The notes beneath the pieces were generated by a model that saw only the letters and a program-made list of their open reading frames with translations, made no database searches and was not told the DNA's origin. A program made the position numbers and the translations under genes. Positions 25,056 to 35,243 of a stretch of 64,000 nucleotides of DNA are shown here, in pieces. Where the stretch lies: contig JAJYUB010000007.1 of NCBI GenBank assembly GCA_021792795.1, forward strand, positions 1 through 64,000. The letters run 5' to 3'. This stretch comes from Acidobacteriota bacterium. GTDB lineage: Bacteria; Acidobacteriota; Terriglobia; Terriglobales; Acidobacteriaceae. The stretch's first letter is position 1. Every line of letters begins with the position of its first letter.

Positions 25056-27671
25056 ATGAGGCGCGCGGCATCTTTGCTGACACTCGCTTTTGTATTTCAA
25101 TTGTTATGCTTCGGAACATTGCGGACCTGGGCGCAGGGTGGCACGGGCGGAAGCGTGCATGGCACGGTGACGGATTCGACCGGCGCCATTATCTCTGGAG
25201 CCACGGTGGAATTGATCAATCCTGTCAGCGGCCTCCATCGAACGACCACCACAGACGCGTCCGGCAACTTCTCGATCCCGAACATTCCTTTCCAAAACTA
25301 CCATCTGGCCGTCAAGGCCCCGGGATTCGATGCGATCCATCGCGATATCCAATTGTTGACGCCCGTGCCTGTCGATTTGAATCTGGCCATGGGCGTCGCT
25401 ACTTCCAATACGACCGTGACCGTATCGATCGACAGCGGGGACTTATTGAGCGGCAATCCCAGCTATCACACGAACATCGACATGTCGAAGTTCAATACGG
25501 TCCCGAATGACGATGCGCAGAACGGCCTCAGCGGCGCCATCACTCTGGCGAGTCCAGGTATTGCAGCAGACTCCAATGGCATGTTCCACCCACTAGGAGA
25601 ACACGCGGACACAACCGTGAGCATGGACGGAGAGCCGGACTCCGACCAGCAGAGCCGCAATTTTACCAACCAACTTACGTCCCACGCGGTCCAGTCGATG
25701 AAGATCATCAATGGCATCATTCCGCCGGAATATGGGGACAAAGCCAGTCTCATTGTGCAGGCAACCACGAAATCCGGTTTAGGGGACACCCAACCGACCG
25801 GGAACGTTACGAGCAGTTACGGTTCTTTCGGCACCAGCATGCTGGACGCAAATATCGCCAAGGGATCGAACCAATGGGGCAATTTTCTGGACATCAATGG
25901 CCTGAATGGCGGAAGGTTCATGGACACTCCGGAATTTACCGTTGTGCATGACCATGGAAACAACGAGAACTTCTTCGACCGCATCGACTACAACCCTAGA
26001 CCCGCCGACACGTTGCATCTGGATATGAATGCCGCGCGAACCTGGGACCAGAATCCGAACCAGTTCGACCAGGAGGCCGCTGGCCAGGACCAACGCGCCG
26101 AGATCTTTACGTATAACATTGCCAGCTTCTGGACGCATCTTTTGAATGCCCGTTCACTCTTCGCCATGGACGCATATATACGCCAGGACAATTTCCACTA
26201 TTATCCCAGCGCGAACATTTTCGCAGACACTCCGGCCACGCTGCAACAAAGCCGCAGTCTGCAAAATTTCGGCGTTCATGCAAGCTATTCCTACGCGCAT
26301 GGGATTCACAATATCAAGATGGGAGCGGCAATCTACCAGACCCCTTTGAATGAGGGCTTCGCCTTTGGGATCACCAGCGCCACGTACAATGCTGTGTGTC
26401 AGAAGGCCGATGGAACGCCGGTCGTTGCGCCTGGAATCACGAATCCAGATGCTTGCGCCACAGAAGGCTACCAGCCAAATCCCGGCTTTCTACCCGGGGA
26501 ACTCCAATACGATCTGACACGCGGGGGCAAAGAATTCACTTTTAAAGGGCACACCGATATTAAGGAAGAAGCGCTCTATTACCAGGACAATATCGTCTGG
26601 CACAATTGGCAGTTCTTGATTGGAGCGCGGGGGGACAACTACAACGGTATCAGCCGGAAATACATGTTGGAACCGCGCGCCGGCGTGACGTATGCGTTGC
26701 CGACGGGGACGATCATCACGGCAGGGTACGCGCGCCTCATGCCTACTCCCTACAACGAAAATCTAATCTTATCCAGCTATACGGGAAGCGGCGGTCTGGC
26801 CAACAATTTGGGGGCGCACGGGCAACATCCGCTGACGCCGGCTACGCGCAACCAATATAACGTCGGGCTGCAACAGGGATTCGGAAAATATATTGTTATC
26901 AGCGCGCAATACTTCTGGAAATATACAAAGTCGGATTACGACTTCGACGTTATCCTGAACACGCCGCTGACTTTTCCCATCCAGTGGAAAAAGTCCGATA
27001 TTACCGGCGCCGACGCGGAAATTACGCTGGTTCCGATCCATGGAGTTTCCGCCTACACCACGATGGGCCATTCGCATTCGCTGTTTTATCCGCCAGAGAT
27101 TGGCGGTATCATCTTCAACGACAATACCAATGCGGTGGATTCTGAACCTTTCCTGATCGATCACGATCAAGTGTACGAGCAGAATTCCCATGTGCAATAT
27201 CAGCCCAAGGCAAATGGGCCTTGGTATGGATTTACATGGCGCTATGAGAGCGGTCTGGTTGCGGGCAATGTGCCGTTTGGCACGGCCCCCGGCGTGCCGG
27301 TCAGCCTGACCTATCTGACGCCCGACCAGCAGCAGCAAATTCGCTTGAGCTGCAATGGCGTGCAGGCGACGCTGACCGCTCCGCTGGTCAGTTGCCTGCC
27401 GGAGCAGTTGAAATCGCCGCTGGTCACGATTCCGCGGGCGGGGACGGAAACGCCGTACAGCAATCCGCCGCGCGTCGCACCGCGCAGTTTGTTCGATATG
27501 GACGCAGGCTGGGACAATGTCTTCCACCGCAAGCGCTATCAGACCAACCTCAACCTGACGGTCACCAATGTCACCAACAAGGTGGCGCTGTACAATTTTC
27601 TTTCCACCTTCAGCGGGACGCATTTTGTTCCGCCACGAATGATTACCGCGCAGGCGGTTTTCAATTTCTAG
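25056..27671 (+). CDS. TonB-dependent outer-membrane receptor with carboxypeptidase-regulatory-like domain
   Basis: The start at 25056 has GGAGGAA upstream and gives a signal peptide (MRRAASLLTLAFVFQLLCFG, cleaved near TWAQ). Longer frames to 24831 lack this. Of 871 residues, about 30-115 form a carboxypeptidase-regulatory-like beta sandwich ('GSVHGTVTDSTGAIISGATV', 'SGNFSIPNIPF'). A plug domain follows ('IKIINGIIPPEYGDKASLIV'-like), then a large beta-barrel ending in AQAVFNF with the terminal aromatic residue needed for outer-membrane insertion. Such receptors import bulky ligands with TonB energy. The ligand is unknown, but the His/Cys protein upstream hints at a metal. This architecture is abundant in Acidobacteriota. 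Confidence 0.88.
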   Translation: MRRAASLLTLAFVFQLLCFGTLRTWAQGGTGGSVHGTVTDSTGAIISGATVELINPVSGLHRTTTTDASGNFSIPNIPFQNYHLAVKAPGFDAIHRDIQLLTPVPVDLNLAMGVATSNTTVTVSIDSGDLLSGNPSYHTNIDMSKFNTVPNDDAQNGLSGAITLASPGIAADSNGMFHPLGEHADTTVSMDGEPDSDQQSRNFTNQLTSHAVQSMKIINGIIPPEYGDKASLIVQATTKSGLGDTQPTGNVTSSYGSFGTSMLDANIAKGSNQWGNFLDINGLNGGRFMDTPEFTVVHDHGNNENFFDRIDYNPRPADTLHLDMNAARTWDQNPNQFDQEAAGQDQRAEIFTYNIASFWTHLLNARSLFAMDAYIRQDNFHYYPSANIFADTPATLQQSRSLQNFGVHASYSYAHGIHNIKMGAAIYQTPLNEGFAFGITSATYNAVCQKADGTPVVAPGITNPDACATEGYQPNPGFLPGELQYDLTRGGKEFTFKGHTDIKEEALYYQDNIVWHNWQFLIGARGDNYNGISRKYMLEPRAGVTYALPTGTIITAGYARLMPTPYNENLILSSYTGSGGLANNLGAHGQHPLTPATRNQYNVGLQQGFGKYIVISAQYFWKYTKSDYDFDVILNTPLTFPIQWKKSDITGADAEITLVPIHGVSAYTTMGHSHSLFYPPEIGGIIFNDNTNAVDSEPFLIDHDQVYEQNSHVQYQPKANGPWYGFTWRYESGLVAGNVPFGTAPGVPVSLTYLTPDQQQQIRLSCNGVQATLTAPLVSCLPEQLKSPLVTIPRAGTETPYSNPPRVAPRSLFDMDAGWDNVFHRKRYQTNLNLTVTNVTNKVALYNFLSTFSGTHFVPPRMITAQAVFNF

Positions 27672-27721
27672 TATGCTAATCGAAATCTGGTTTTTCTGAG
27701 GGTCCTTCCCCAGAACCGCAA

Positions 27722-27757
27722 AGGGGCAGGTGGTTTGCCACGCTGCCCCTACGTTTT
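27722..27757 (+). terminator. Candidate terminator after the TonB receptor
   Basis: AGGGGCAG (27722-27729) pairs with CTGCCCCT (27743-27750), extended inward by GTGG (27730-27733) and CCAC (27738-27741) over TTTG. Only a short TTTT follows, so it is a strong hairpin with a weak T-tract. The remaining bases up to pyrG show nothing else recognisable. Confidence 0.6.
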
Positions 27758-27916
27758 ACCCTCGACCCAATCGCTGTAAGCCTGCCTTTTTCTTCCACTT
27801 CACACTCGACAAACCCGAAGCGCCCAGAAATTATTCCCGCGGCGATTTGTTTTTTGTGGCTGAAGTGAAATTGATCGGAAATTTCTTTCCTCCTGTCGTT
27901 GCTTCTGCGAAAATAG

Positions 27917-29641
<1,725 letters not shown>

Positions 29642-29729
29642 TTATGCATGGATCGAAAGGGTGACTCTCAATGGGGCGAACCGAGTGAAGGATCCAGATG
29701 GTATTCGCATCGACAGCCCTGCCATCAGG

Positions 29730-29762
29730 CTCTGGATTCTTCGCTACGCTCAGAATGACTCA
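29730..29762 (-). repeat. Palindromic TCATTCTGA...GAAGAATCC repeat, copy 1
   Basis: On the minus strand this reads GAGTCATTCTGAGCGTAGCG then AAGAATCCAGAG, a short imperfect palindrome. Related copies lie at 34685, 35093, 35165, 56217, 56308, 60578 and 60638. It sits between pyrG and uppP. Confidence 0.75.
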
Positions 29763-29836
29763 TCTCTTTTTGGAATACAGTAGCTGTAAGTTCACGCTCA
29801 ACAACTCTCAAGGGAAAGCTGTTTCGTAGGATTCGC

Positions 29837-30724
29837 ATGACAATCTTGCACGTCATCATCCTCGCGATCATTCAAGGGATGGCCGAGCTGCTGCCGGTCT
29901 CCAGTTCCGCGCATGTTGTGGTGGCGGAAAAACTGATGGGGATGGACCCGACCGCCCCCGCGATGACGCTGTTGCTGGTGATGCTGCACACCGGCACCAT
30001 GTTTGCCGTGATTGCCTACTTTTGGAAGCAGTGGCGGGCGACGTATTTCCGCGACGCGCGAACTTTCAAAACCATCGTCACCCAGTTGTTTGTCGCCAGC
30101 TTCGTCACGGCGATCATCGGCTACGGACTGATTGAGGTCATCGAGAAGCTTGTTCTCCATGGCAAGCACGCGCAGGTGGAACAGTTGTTTGGCCGTCTCG
30201 ACCTGATTGCGCCTGCCTTGGCTGCGGTGGGCGTTTTGATCCTGATCGCGGGCCTGCGACAGAGTCGGGAACAGGCGGCCTCTGGCGCAGCCCCGGCAGA
30301 GGGCCGCGCCGGTTTCACTGGGCTCAATATGAATCAGGCCGGCTGGATTGGCGCGATCCAGGGTTTTTGTCTGCCTTTCCGGGGATTTTCCCGGTCCGGC
30401 GCAACCATTTCGGCGGGGATGTTGCTGGGCGTGGCCAAGGCGCGCGCCGAGGAGTTCAGCTTTGCCCTGGCTGTGATTTTGACGCCTCCGGCCATCGCCC
30501 GCGAAGTGTGGCGGCTGATGAAAGCGCAGCACCTTGCTGGAGCGGCCCCTATGGCCTCCGCCATGATGCCGAGCCTACTGGGGATGGTATTCGCGTTTCT
30601 GGCTGGCCTGGTCGCCCTGAAGTGGTTAAGCCGGTGGCTGGAAACTGGTCGCTGGCACTGGTTCGGCATCTATTGCCTGGTGGCCTCCGTCGCCGTGGGG
30701 TACCTACACCATATGGGCTACTGA
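29837..30724 (+). CDS. uppP: Undecaprenyl-diphosphatase (bacitracin-resistance protein)
   Basis: UppP removes a phosphate from undecaprenyl pyrophosphate, recycling the lipid carrier for peptidoglycan and other envelope polymers. The 295-residue membrane protein has the first signature 'GMAELLPVSSSAHVV' at about 16-30 and the second 'LPFRGFSRSGATISAGMLLG' at about 179-198, with eight or so hydrophobic segments. Between them residues 150-165 form a polar loop. AGGA stands before the ATG. It is probably monocistronic. Confidence 0.96.
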   Translation: MTILHVIILAIIQGMAELLPVSSSAHVVVAEKLMGMDPTAPAMTLLLVMLHTGTMFAVIAYFWKQWRATYFRDARTFKTIVTQLFVASFVTAIIGYGLIEVIEKLVLHGKHAQVEQLFGRLDLIAPALAAVGVLILIAGLRQSREQAASGAAPAEGRAGFTGLNMNQAGWIGAIQGFCLPFRGFSRSGATISAGMLLGVAKARAEEFSFALAVILTPPAIAREVWRLMKAQHLAGAAPMASAMMPSLLGMVFAFLAGLVALKWLSRWLETGRWHWFGIYCLVASVAVGYLHHMGY

Positions 30725-30947
30725 GAAGGGCAACAGGGTTGTTACACCAGCAAAGCATCGGCACGATGATTCACCATCGAGAATGAAGCGCACGATACGG
30801 CGGGGGCAAACGATAGCCTTCGTCCGCTAAACGCGCGGATCGAACCTTCCACCTGAACTGGCCGTCAAATTTCAGCGCACCTATCGCTTGCGCTACTCAT
30901 GAATTCGGCAGGAACAAAAGCAGATCCAAACGTAGATTCACAGGCAA

Positions 30948-31928
30948 TTATGGATGTAGCACCAGCGTCTGCGTCAACTGAAACGTCAAAGTAGTCTCGG
31001 CAGGAACCTGCACCTGCTTGCCATGGGTAAAGAGTTGCGTGGCGACGCCGCCACCCGCTCCCGCCAATGCGCCAATTCCTGCTCCTCGCCCGCCGCCAAA
31101 AGCTGCCCCCAAGAGTGCACCAAGCACACCGCCGCCGCCAGCATACTCCGCAGTCGTGCGATTCATGCCAATGTTGGACTTGCTGTTTTCGGTCACGGAG
31201 GAGGTATCGACACGATATTGTCGGCCATTGATATCCACCGAGTACAGATTTAGCGCCAAGTTCTGACCTTTCAGAAACCCGCCGCTGCTTGCGTTCACGA
31301 TCTGGAGATTAACCTTGGTACCGGCTGGGATGGCAACGGCTCCCGTGCCATCGACGACATTCTGCTCTATCTGAGCAGAATAGAGCTTCCCGGCAGCGTC
31401 TTTGGTGCTGTCGATGGGGCTTACAGTACGCACAACAATTGGCGTGCCTGTGGGAATCACGACGGAAGGAACGCCGTTGCCGGCCCCGGCTATTACCGGA
31501 GCCTGCCCCGTATGCACCTGGTAATTCTGGTGAGTTGAAGCAGGCCCCTCCTGCGGCTGATTTCCAGCTTGGACGGACGAAACCCCCGTGAGGATAAGCG
31601 AGGAGACATCGCTGACTGGAAAAACGTAGGAGACGCCGTTTGCTCCCTGAAAGGCCAGTGTCGTGGTACCTGTCAATTGGCCAGAGTACGTCTGGCCGTT
31701 GTGCAGGGTAATATGATCGCCAACGTTGGAGAACACCAGCGACTGCACATCGCTTACGGGAAACGTGTACTGAATTCCAGCATTGTCTTGAAAAGAAAGC
31801 TTGCTATTGGCCGCGCCGGTGTATGTCCCGGAATAGCTTTTGCCATCCCGCAGGACCACAACATCGGCATGTACCATAGTGACGGAGAAAGTCAGCAGGA
31901 GCAGAAAGTGAATGGCTTTTATTTTCAT
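30948..31928 (-). CDS. Secreted protein with two SH3-like repeats and a glycine-zipper C-terminus
   Basis: The product has 326 residues from ATG 31928, which has AAGGTG seven bases upstream; a TTG two codons earlier is less likely. Residues 1-22 form a signal peptide. Two tandem repeats of about 45 residues follow, 'DVVVLRDGKSYSGTYTG' to 'FPVSDVQSLVF' and 'DHITLHNGQTYSGQLTG' to 'FPVSDVSSLIL'. Next is a beta-rich region ('VIPTGTPIVVRTVSPIDSTK', 'AIPAGTKVNLQIV'). A glycine zipper at about 262-302 (GGVLGALLGAAFGGGRGAG) would insert in or associate with a membrane. The C-terminus is 'VPAETTLTFQLTQTLVLHP'. No function is assigned. Zipper proteins of this kind are usually outer-membrane or periplasmic. 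Confidence 0.75.
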   Translation of the reverse strand: MKIKAIHFLLLLTFSVTMVHADVVVLRDGKSYSGTYTGAANSKLSFQDNAGIQYTFPVSDVQSLVFSNVGDHITLHNGQTYSGQLTGTTTLAFQGANGVSYVFPVSDVSSLILTGVSSVQAGNQPQEGPASTHQNYQVHTGQAPVIAGAGNGVPSVVIPTGTPIVVRTVSPIDSTKDAAGKLYSAQIEQNVVDGTGAVAIPAGTKVNLQIVNASSGGFLKGQNLALNLYSVDINGRQYRVDTSSVTENSKSNIGMNRTTAEYAGGGGVLGALLGAAFGGGRGAGIGALAGAGGGVATQLFTHGKQVQVPAETTLTFQLTQTLVLHP

Positions 31929-32404
31929 GTTCAATCACCTTGTCTTGACCGGCATATCGCGATCTGTTTGCAGTAAATCTGGCCTGTGATTTGTCTTGTG
32001 CATCGAACCGAACACCGCCATCATAGCAGCCTGCGCGGCCATCCAGACGCTTGAGTTTTTGCTGACAATGAGTCGCGCGCGGATGTCGCGATATATATGA
32101 GCATAAAGGGACGCGGGTTGCCAGCAATTGGCTTCGGCAATTCTGGCAAAAAGTGAAAGTATGCGGCAAGGAACGCCGGGCGTGGTGGTTGCCACGGCAC
32201 GGGATCGGCGATCCGGCCCTTGTGGATTGTATTGTCGGGATCAGGAATGAAGGATACCTCGCAGCATAACTTTTTCCGCTAAAAATCCAACATATCTGCA
32301 TCCCCATTGCGATAAGTCGCATCAATTAAGTTGACAGCAAGTCACTCAACTGTGATACTGGAGAAGCGGAACCAGGCGAAGAATCTGTCAAAAAGAGGGG
32401 CATC
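31929..32404. other. Divergent intergenic region between the glycine-zipper gene and dnaK
   Basis: This region separates two divergently transcribed genes. It contains an imperfect inverted repeat with arms TTGCCAG (32118-32124) and CTGGCAA (32143-32149) and a core AATTG...AATT, of unknown role. At its right end is a strong dnaK promoter with an operator-like repeat (listed separately). No gene is seen. Confidence 0.6.
32329..32359 (+). promoter_or_regulatory. dnaK promoter with overlapping HAIR-like inverted repeat
   Basis: TTGACA (32331-32336), a 17-bp spacer and GATACT (32354-32359) form a near-consensus sigma-70 promoter 46 bases before the dnaK ATG. AGTTGA (32329-32334) and TCAACT (32346-32351) are exact inverted copies. 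Read as 7-7-7 the site is GTTGACA-N7-ACTCAAC. The HspR operator consensus (HAIR) is CTTGAGT-N7-ACTCAAG: the right half matches 6 of 7 and the left half 4 of 7, with identical spacing. A MerR/HspR-type regulator is encoded at 38859-39269. Control of dnaK by HspR is therefore inferred. Confidence 0.7.
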
Positions 32405-34333
32405 ATGGGCAAAATTATTGGAATTGATCTGGGAACCACCAATTCGGTTGTCGCGGTGATGGAAGGCGGCGAGCCGAAGGTGATTCCGAACGAGGAAGGC
32501 GGCCGGACGACGCCATCCGTGGTGGCCTTTACCAAGAGTGGCGAGCGGCTGGTGGGGCAGGTGGCCAAGCGGCAGGCAATCACCAACCCGGAGAGTACCA
32601 TCTATTCGATCAAGCGCTTTATGGGACGGCGTTTCAACGAAGTGAACGACGAAATGAAGATGGTCCCCTACAAGGTGAAGCAGCAGGGAGACCACATCGT
32701 CGTCGAGGCGCAGGGGAAGGACTACACGCCGCCGGAAATCTCGGCGATGATCCTGCAGAAGCTGCGGAAGGCCGCGGAAGACTATCTTGGCCAGTCGGTG
32801 ACGGAAGCTGTCATCACGGTGCCAGCCTACTTCAACGATGCGCAGCGGCAGGCGACCAAGGACGCGGGCAAGATTGCCGGCCTGGATGTGAAGCGGATCG
32901 TGAACGAGCCGACGGCGGCAGCGCTGGCGTATGGGCTGGACAAGAAAAAAGACGAGACCATCGTGGTCTACGACTTTGGCGGCGGCACCTTCGACGTTTC
33001 CGTGCTGGAAGTGGGCGAAGGCGTCATCGAAGTGAAGTCGACCAACGGCGACACGCACCTTGGCGGCGACAACATCGACCAGCGGATTGTGGAATGGCTG
33101 ATCGATGAGTTCAAGAAGGACGAAAGCCTGGATCTGCGCGCCAAGGGCAATGAAATGGCGCTGCAACGGCTGAAGGATGCCGCGGAAAAGGCCAAGATTG
33201 AGCTGTCGACCACAACCGAGTCGGAGATCAATCTGCCTTTCATCACGGCGGACGCCACCGGACCGAAGCACCTGGTGAAGAAGCTGACGCGCGCCAAGCT
33301 GGAGCAGTTGGTGGACGACCTGCTGCAGCGGTCGGTTGGGCCGTGCAAACAGGCGCTGAAAGATGCCGGCATTGACGCCGGCAAGATCGATGAAGTGGTG
33401 CTGGTGGGCGGACAAACCCGGATGCCCAAGATCCAGCAGATCGTGAAGGACCTGTTCGGCAAGGAGCCGCACAAGGGCGTCAATCCGGACGAAGTGGTCG
33501 CGATTGGGGCCGCGGTGCAGGCGGGCGTGCTGGGCGGCGAGGTGAAGGACCTGCTGCTGCTGGACGTTTCTCCGTTGACCCTGGCCATTGAAACGCTGGG
33601 CGGGGTGGCGACGCCGATGATTCCGCGCAACACGACGATTCCGACCAAAAAGACGGAAACGTTTTCGACGGCGGCGGACAATCAAACGGAAGTGGAAGTC
33701 CACGTACTGCAGGGCGAGCGGCCGCTGGCCAGCCAGAACCGCACGCTGGGCAAGTTCAAGTTGAGCGGGATTCCACCGGCGCAGCGCGGCATTCCGCAGG
33801 TTGAGGTGACGTTCGACATCGATGCCAACGGCATCCTGAACGTGACCGCCAAGGACATGGCGACGGGCAAGGACCAGAAGATCACGATCACGTCTTCTTC
33901 CGGCCTGAGCAAGGAAGAAGTGGAGCGCATGGCAAAAGATGCCGACGCCCACGCCGCGGAAGACAAGGCAAAGCGCGAGGAAATCGAAGCGCGGAACCAG
34001 TTGGACGGCCTGGCCTACAACATTGAAAAGATGTTGAAGGACAGCGGCGACAAAGTCCCGGCTGGGGACAAGGGCGAAGTGGAAAGCGCGTTGGCGGAAG
34101 CCAAGAAGACGCTGGAAGGCTCGCCGAGCCCGGCGGAATTGAATGCCGCGCGGGAGAAGCTGACCGCTGCGTCGCACAAGCTGGCCGAGGCGATGTACAA
34201 GGCCAATGCCGCCGCGCCTGAGACCGCAACCGCAGCCGAAGGCGCTGCGCAAGGCGGGCAGCCGCAAGCCGAGGCGAAGAAGGACGAAGGCGTAATCGAC
34301 GCGGAGTACGTCGACGTCGAAGACAAGAAATAA
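32405..34333 (+). CDS. dnaK: Molecular chaperone DnaK (Hsp70)
   Basis: The 642-residue protein is a standard Hsp70. The ATPase domain opens with '[20 protein letters not shown]' and includes '[17 protein letters not shown]', '[11 protein letters not shown]', '[10 protein letters not shown]' and '[13 protein letters not shown]'. The substrate-binding domain starts near '[17 protein letters not shown]', and the lid ends in the acidic EYVDVEDKK tail. It folds client proteins in cycles driven by DnaJ and GrpE. GAGGGG before the ATG marks the ribosome site. No grpE is in the window. dnaJ lies 2.2 kb downstream, separated by accessory genes. Confidence 0.99.
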   Translation: MGKIIGIDLGTTNSVVAVMEGGEPKVIPNEEGGRTTPSVVAFTKSGERLVGQVAKRQAITNPESTIYSIKRFMGRRFNEVNDEMKMVPYKVKQQGDHIVVEAQGKDYTPPEISAMILQKLRKAAEDYLGQSVTEAVITVPAYFNDAQRQATKDAGKIAGLDVKRIVNEPTAAALAYGLDKKKDETIVVYDFGGGTFDVSVLEVGEGVIEVKSTNGDTHLGGDNIDQRIVEWLIDEFKKDESLDLRAKGNEMALQRLKDAAEKAKIELSTTTESEINLPFITADATGPKHLVKKLTRAKLEQLVDDLLQRSVGPCKQALKDAGIDAGKIDEVVLVGGQTRMPKIQQIVKDLFGKEPHKGVNPDEVVAIGAAVQAGVLGGEVKDLLLLDVSPLTLAIETLGGVATPMIPRNTTIPTKKTETFSTAADNQTEVEVHVLQGERPLASQNRTLGKFKLSGIPPAQRGIPQVEVTFDIDANGILNVTAKDMATGKDQKITITSSSGLSKEEVERMAKDADAHAAEDKAKREEIEARNQLDGLAYNIEKMLKDSGDKVPAGDKGEVESALAEAKKTLEGSPSPAELNAAREKLTAASHKLAEAMYKANAAAPETATAAEGAAQGGQPQAEAKKDEGVIDAEYVDVEDKK

Positions 34334-34392
34334 GGCCGCGCCGGATCGAGTTAGAAAACGGAATCAGGCAGGCTGTAGCGAACGTATGCAGG

Positions 34393-34454
34393 ACATGGGA
34401 CAAATGTGGCCCATGTGAATGGAGGGTGTCCTCGTGAAATTGCGGGCACCCTCC
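34393..34454 (+). repeat. Two adjacent hairpins after dnaK
   Basis: ACATGGG (34393-34399) pairs with CCCATGT about ten bases later, and GGAGGGTG (34421-34428) pairs with CACCCTCC (34447-34454) over an 18-base loop. Neither is followed by a T-run, so they are unlikely to be classical terminators. They may stabilise the dnaK mRNA end or attenuate read-through into the 56-residue gene. Confidence 0.5.
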
Positions 34455-34497
34455 ACTGCTTTATCAAGGGTTTCACAATGTTGGCGAAGGAGTGGCG

Positions 34498-34668
34498 ATG
34501 ACCGATACTGTATGGCAATGCGAGCAGCTCCGCGCGGGCCAGGTGTACAGCAAGGAAGTGTTCCAGACGCGCGAAGAAGCGGAAGAGTTTGTGGCAAAGA
34601 TGGCGCGGGTGGCGCCGGACATTTTCTGTCGCATCGAGCCGATCGATGTGGAGAAGGTGTGGAACTGA
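34498..34668 (+). CDS. Small protein of 56 residues downstream of dnaK
   Basis: An ATG at 34498 opens 56 codons to TGA at 34666-34668, with AAGGAG five bases upstream (34487-34492), one of the better Shine-Dalgarnos here. The product begins MTDTVWQCEQLRAGQVYSKE and continues with 'TREEAEEFVAKMARVAPDIF', then a C-terminal strand 'CRIEPIDVEKVWN'. The strand-turn-helix-strand pattern and even use of charged residues look like a real, compact protein. I recognise no family. Being the first gene after dnaK, it may be read from the heat-shock promoter. Confidence 0.7.
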   Translation: MTDTVWQCEQLRAGQVYSKEVFQTREEAEEFVAKMARVAPDIFCRIEPIDVEKVWN

Positions 34669-34684
34669 CCTTACTTTTCTTGAG

Positions 34685-34728
34685 AGAGTCATTCTGACCC
34701 TGAGCCTGCCGAAGGGGAAGAATCCAGA
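34685..34728 (+). repeat. Palindromic TCATTCTGA...GAAGAATCC repeat, copy 2
   Basis: The element reads AGAGTCATTCTGACCCTGAG, then CCTGCCGAAGGGGAAGAATC, then CAGA. It differs from copy 4 (35165-35208) by one base. It lies immediately left of the GIY-YIG nuclease gene. Confidence 0.85.
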
Positions 34729-34758
34729 CGATATTAGCTCGCGCATGATGCATTCGTT

Positions 34759-35070
34759 ATGAGACCAGGCTGGGTATACATTCTCGTTGGAAGAACAGGC
34801 ACGCTGTACACGGGAGTCACCAGCGACCTGTACCGAAGGGTGCTGGAGCATCGCGAGAAAATCCGGTCTGGTTTCGCAGCGAAGTACGATTGCAATCGGT
34901 TGGTGTTTTATGAGGAATCGGGTGACATTGGACGATCCATCGATCGGGAGAAACAGATCAAGGGATGGACGCGGGCGAAAAAGATAGCGCTGATAGAAAG
35001 TTTGAATCCGGAATGGAAGGATTTGTCTGAAGGCTGGGGAAAACCGATGGAGATTCCTGAGAGCCGATAG
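34759..35070 (+). CDS. GIY-YIG nuclease family protein (URI-type, 103 aa)
   Basis: The product is a single-domain GIY-YIG protein: 'WVYILVGRTGTLYTGVTSDL' at about 5-24 carries the GIY/YIG elements, followed by 'YRRVLEHREK' and 'DREKQIKGWTRAKKIALIES', the latter including the conserved helix with Glu/Lys. It ends 'NPEWKDLSEGW'. This short subfamily resembles the nuclease domain of UvrC and homing enzymes and is often found as stand-alone copies of unknown target. It is bracketed by palindromic repeats (34685, 35093, 35165), which suggests that nuclease and repeat may be linked. A Shine-Dalgarno is not evident. Confidence 0.9.
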   Translation: MRPGWVYILVGRTGTLYTGVTSDLYRRVLEHREKIRSGFAAKYDCNRLVFYEESGDIGRSIDREKQIKGWTRAKKIALIESLNPEWKDLSEGWGKPMEIPESR

Positions 35071-35092
35071 GGCGATTGTGACGCTAGCTTCG

Positions 35093-35134
35093 TCTGGATT
35101 CTTCACTGCGCTACGCTTCGTTCAGAATGACTCC
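35093..35134 (-). repeat. Palindromic TCATTCTGA...GAAGAATCC repeat, copy 3
   Basis: On the minus strand it reads GAGTCATTCTGAACGAAGCG, then TAGCGCAGTGAAGAATCCAG, then A. It lies just right of the GIY-YIG gene, inverted relative to copies 2 and 4. A closely similar copy is at 60638-60680. Confidence 0.8.
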
Positions 35135-35164
35135 CTTTTTTGGGGTAATGTTATCCCAACAGAA

Positions 35165-35208
35165 AGAGTCATTCTGACCCTGAGCCTGTCGAAGGGGAAG
35201 AATCCAGA
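35165..35208 (+). repeat. Palindromic TCATTCTGA...GAAGAATCC repeat, copy 4
   Basis: It is identical to copy 2 except for one base (CCTGTCGAAGGGG in place of CCTGCCGAAGGGG). With copy 3, 30 bases to its left, it forms an inverted pair that could fold into a long hairpin. Confidence 0.85.
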
Positions 35209-35243
35209 AGGTGCTTGAAATATGGAATGTTTATGAGGATTGA

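Noticed and set aside
32050-32070. CTTGAGT half-site upstream of dnaK
   Set aside because: It is a perfect HAIR left half, but the expected right half seven bases on reads GACAATG. A lone half is expected by chance.
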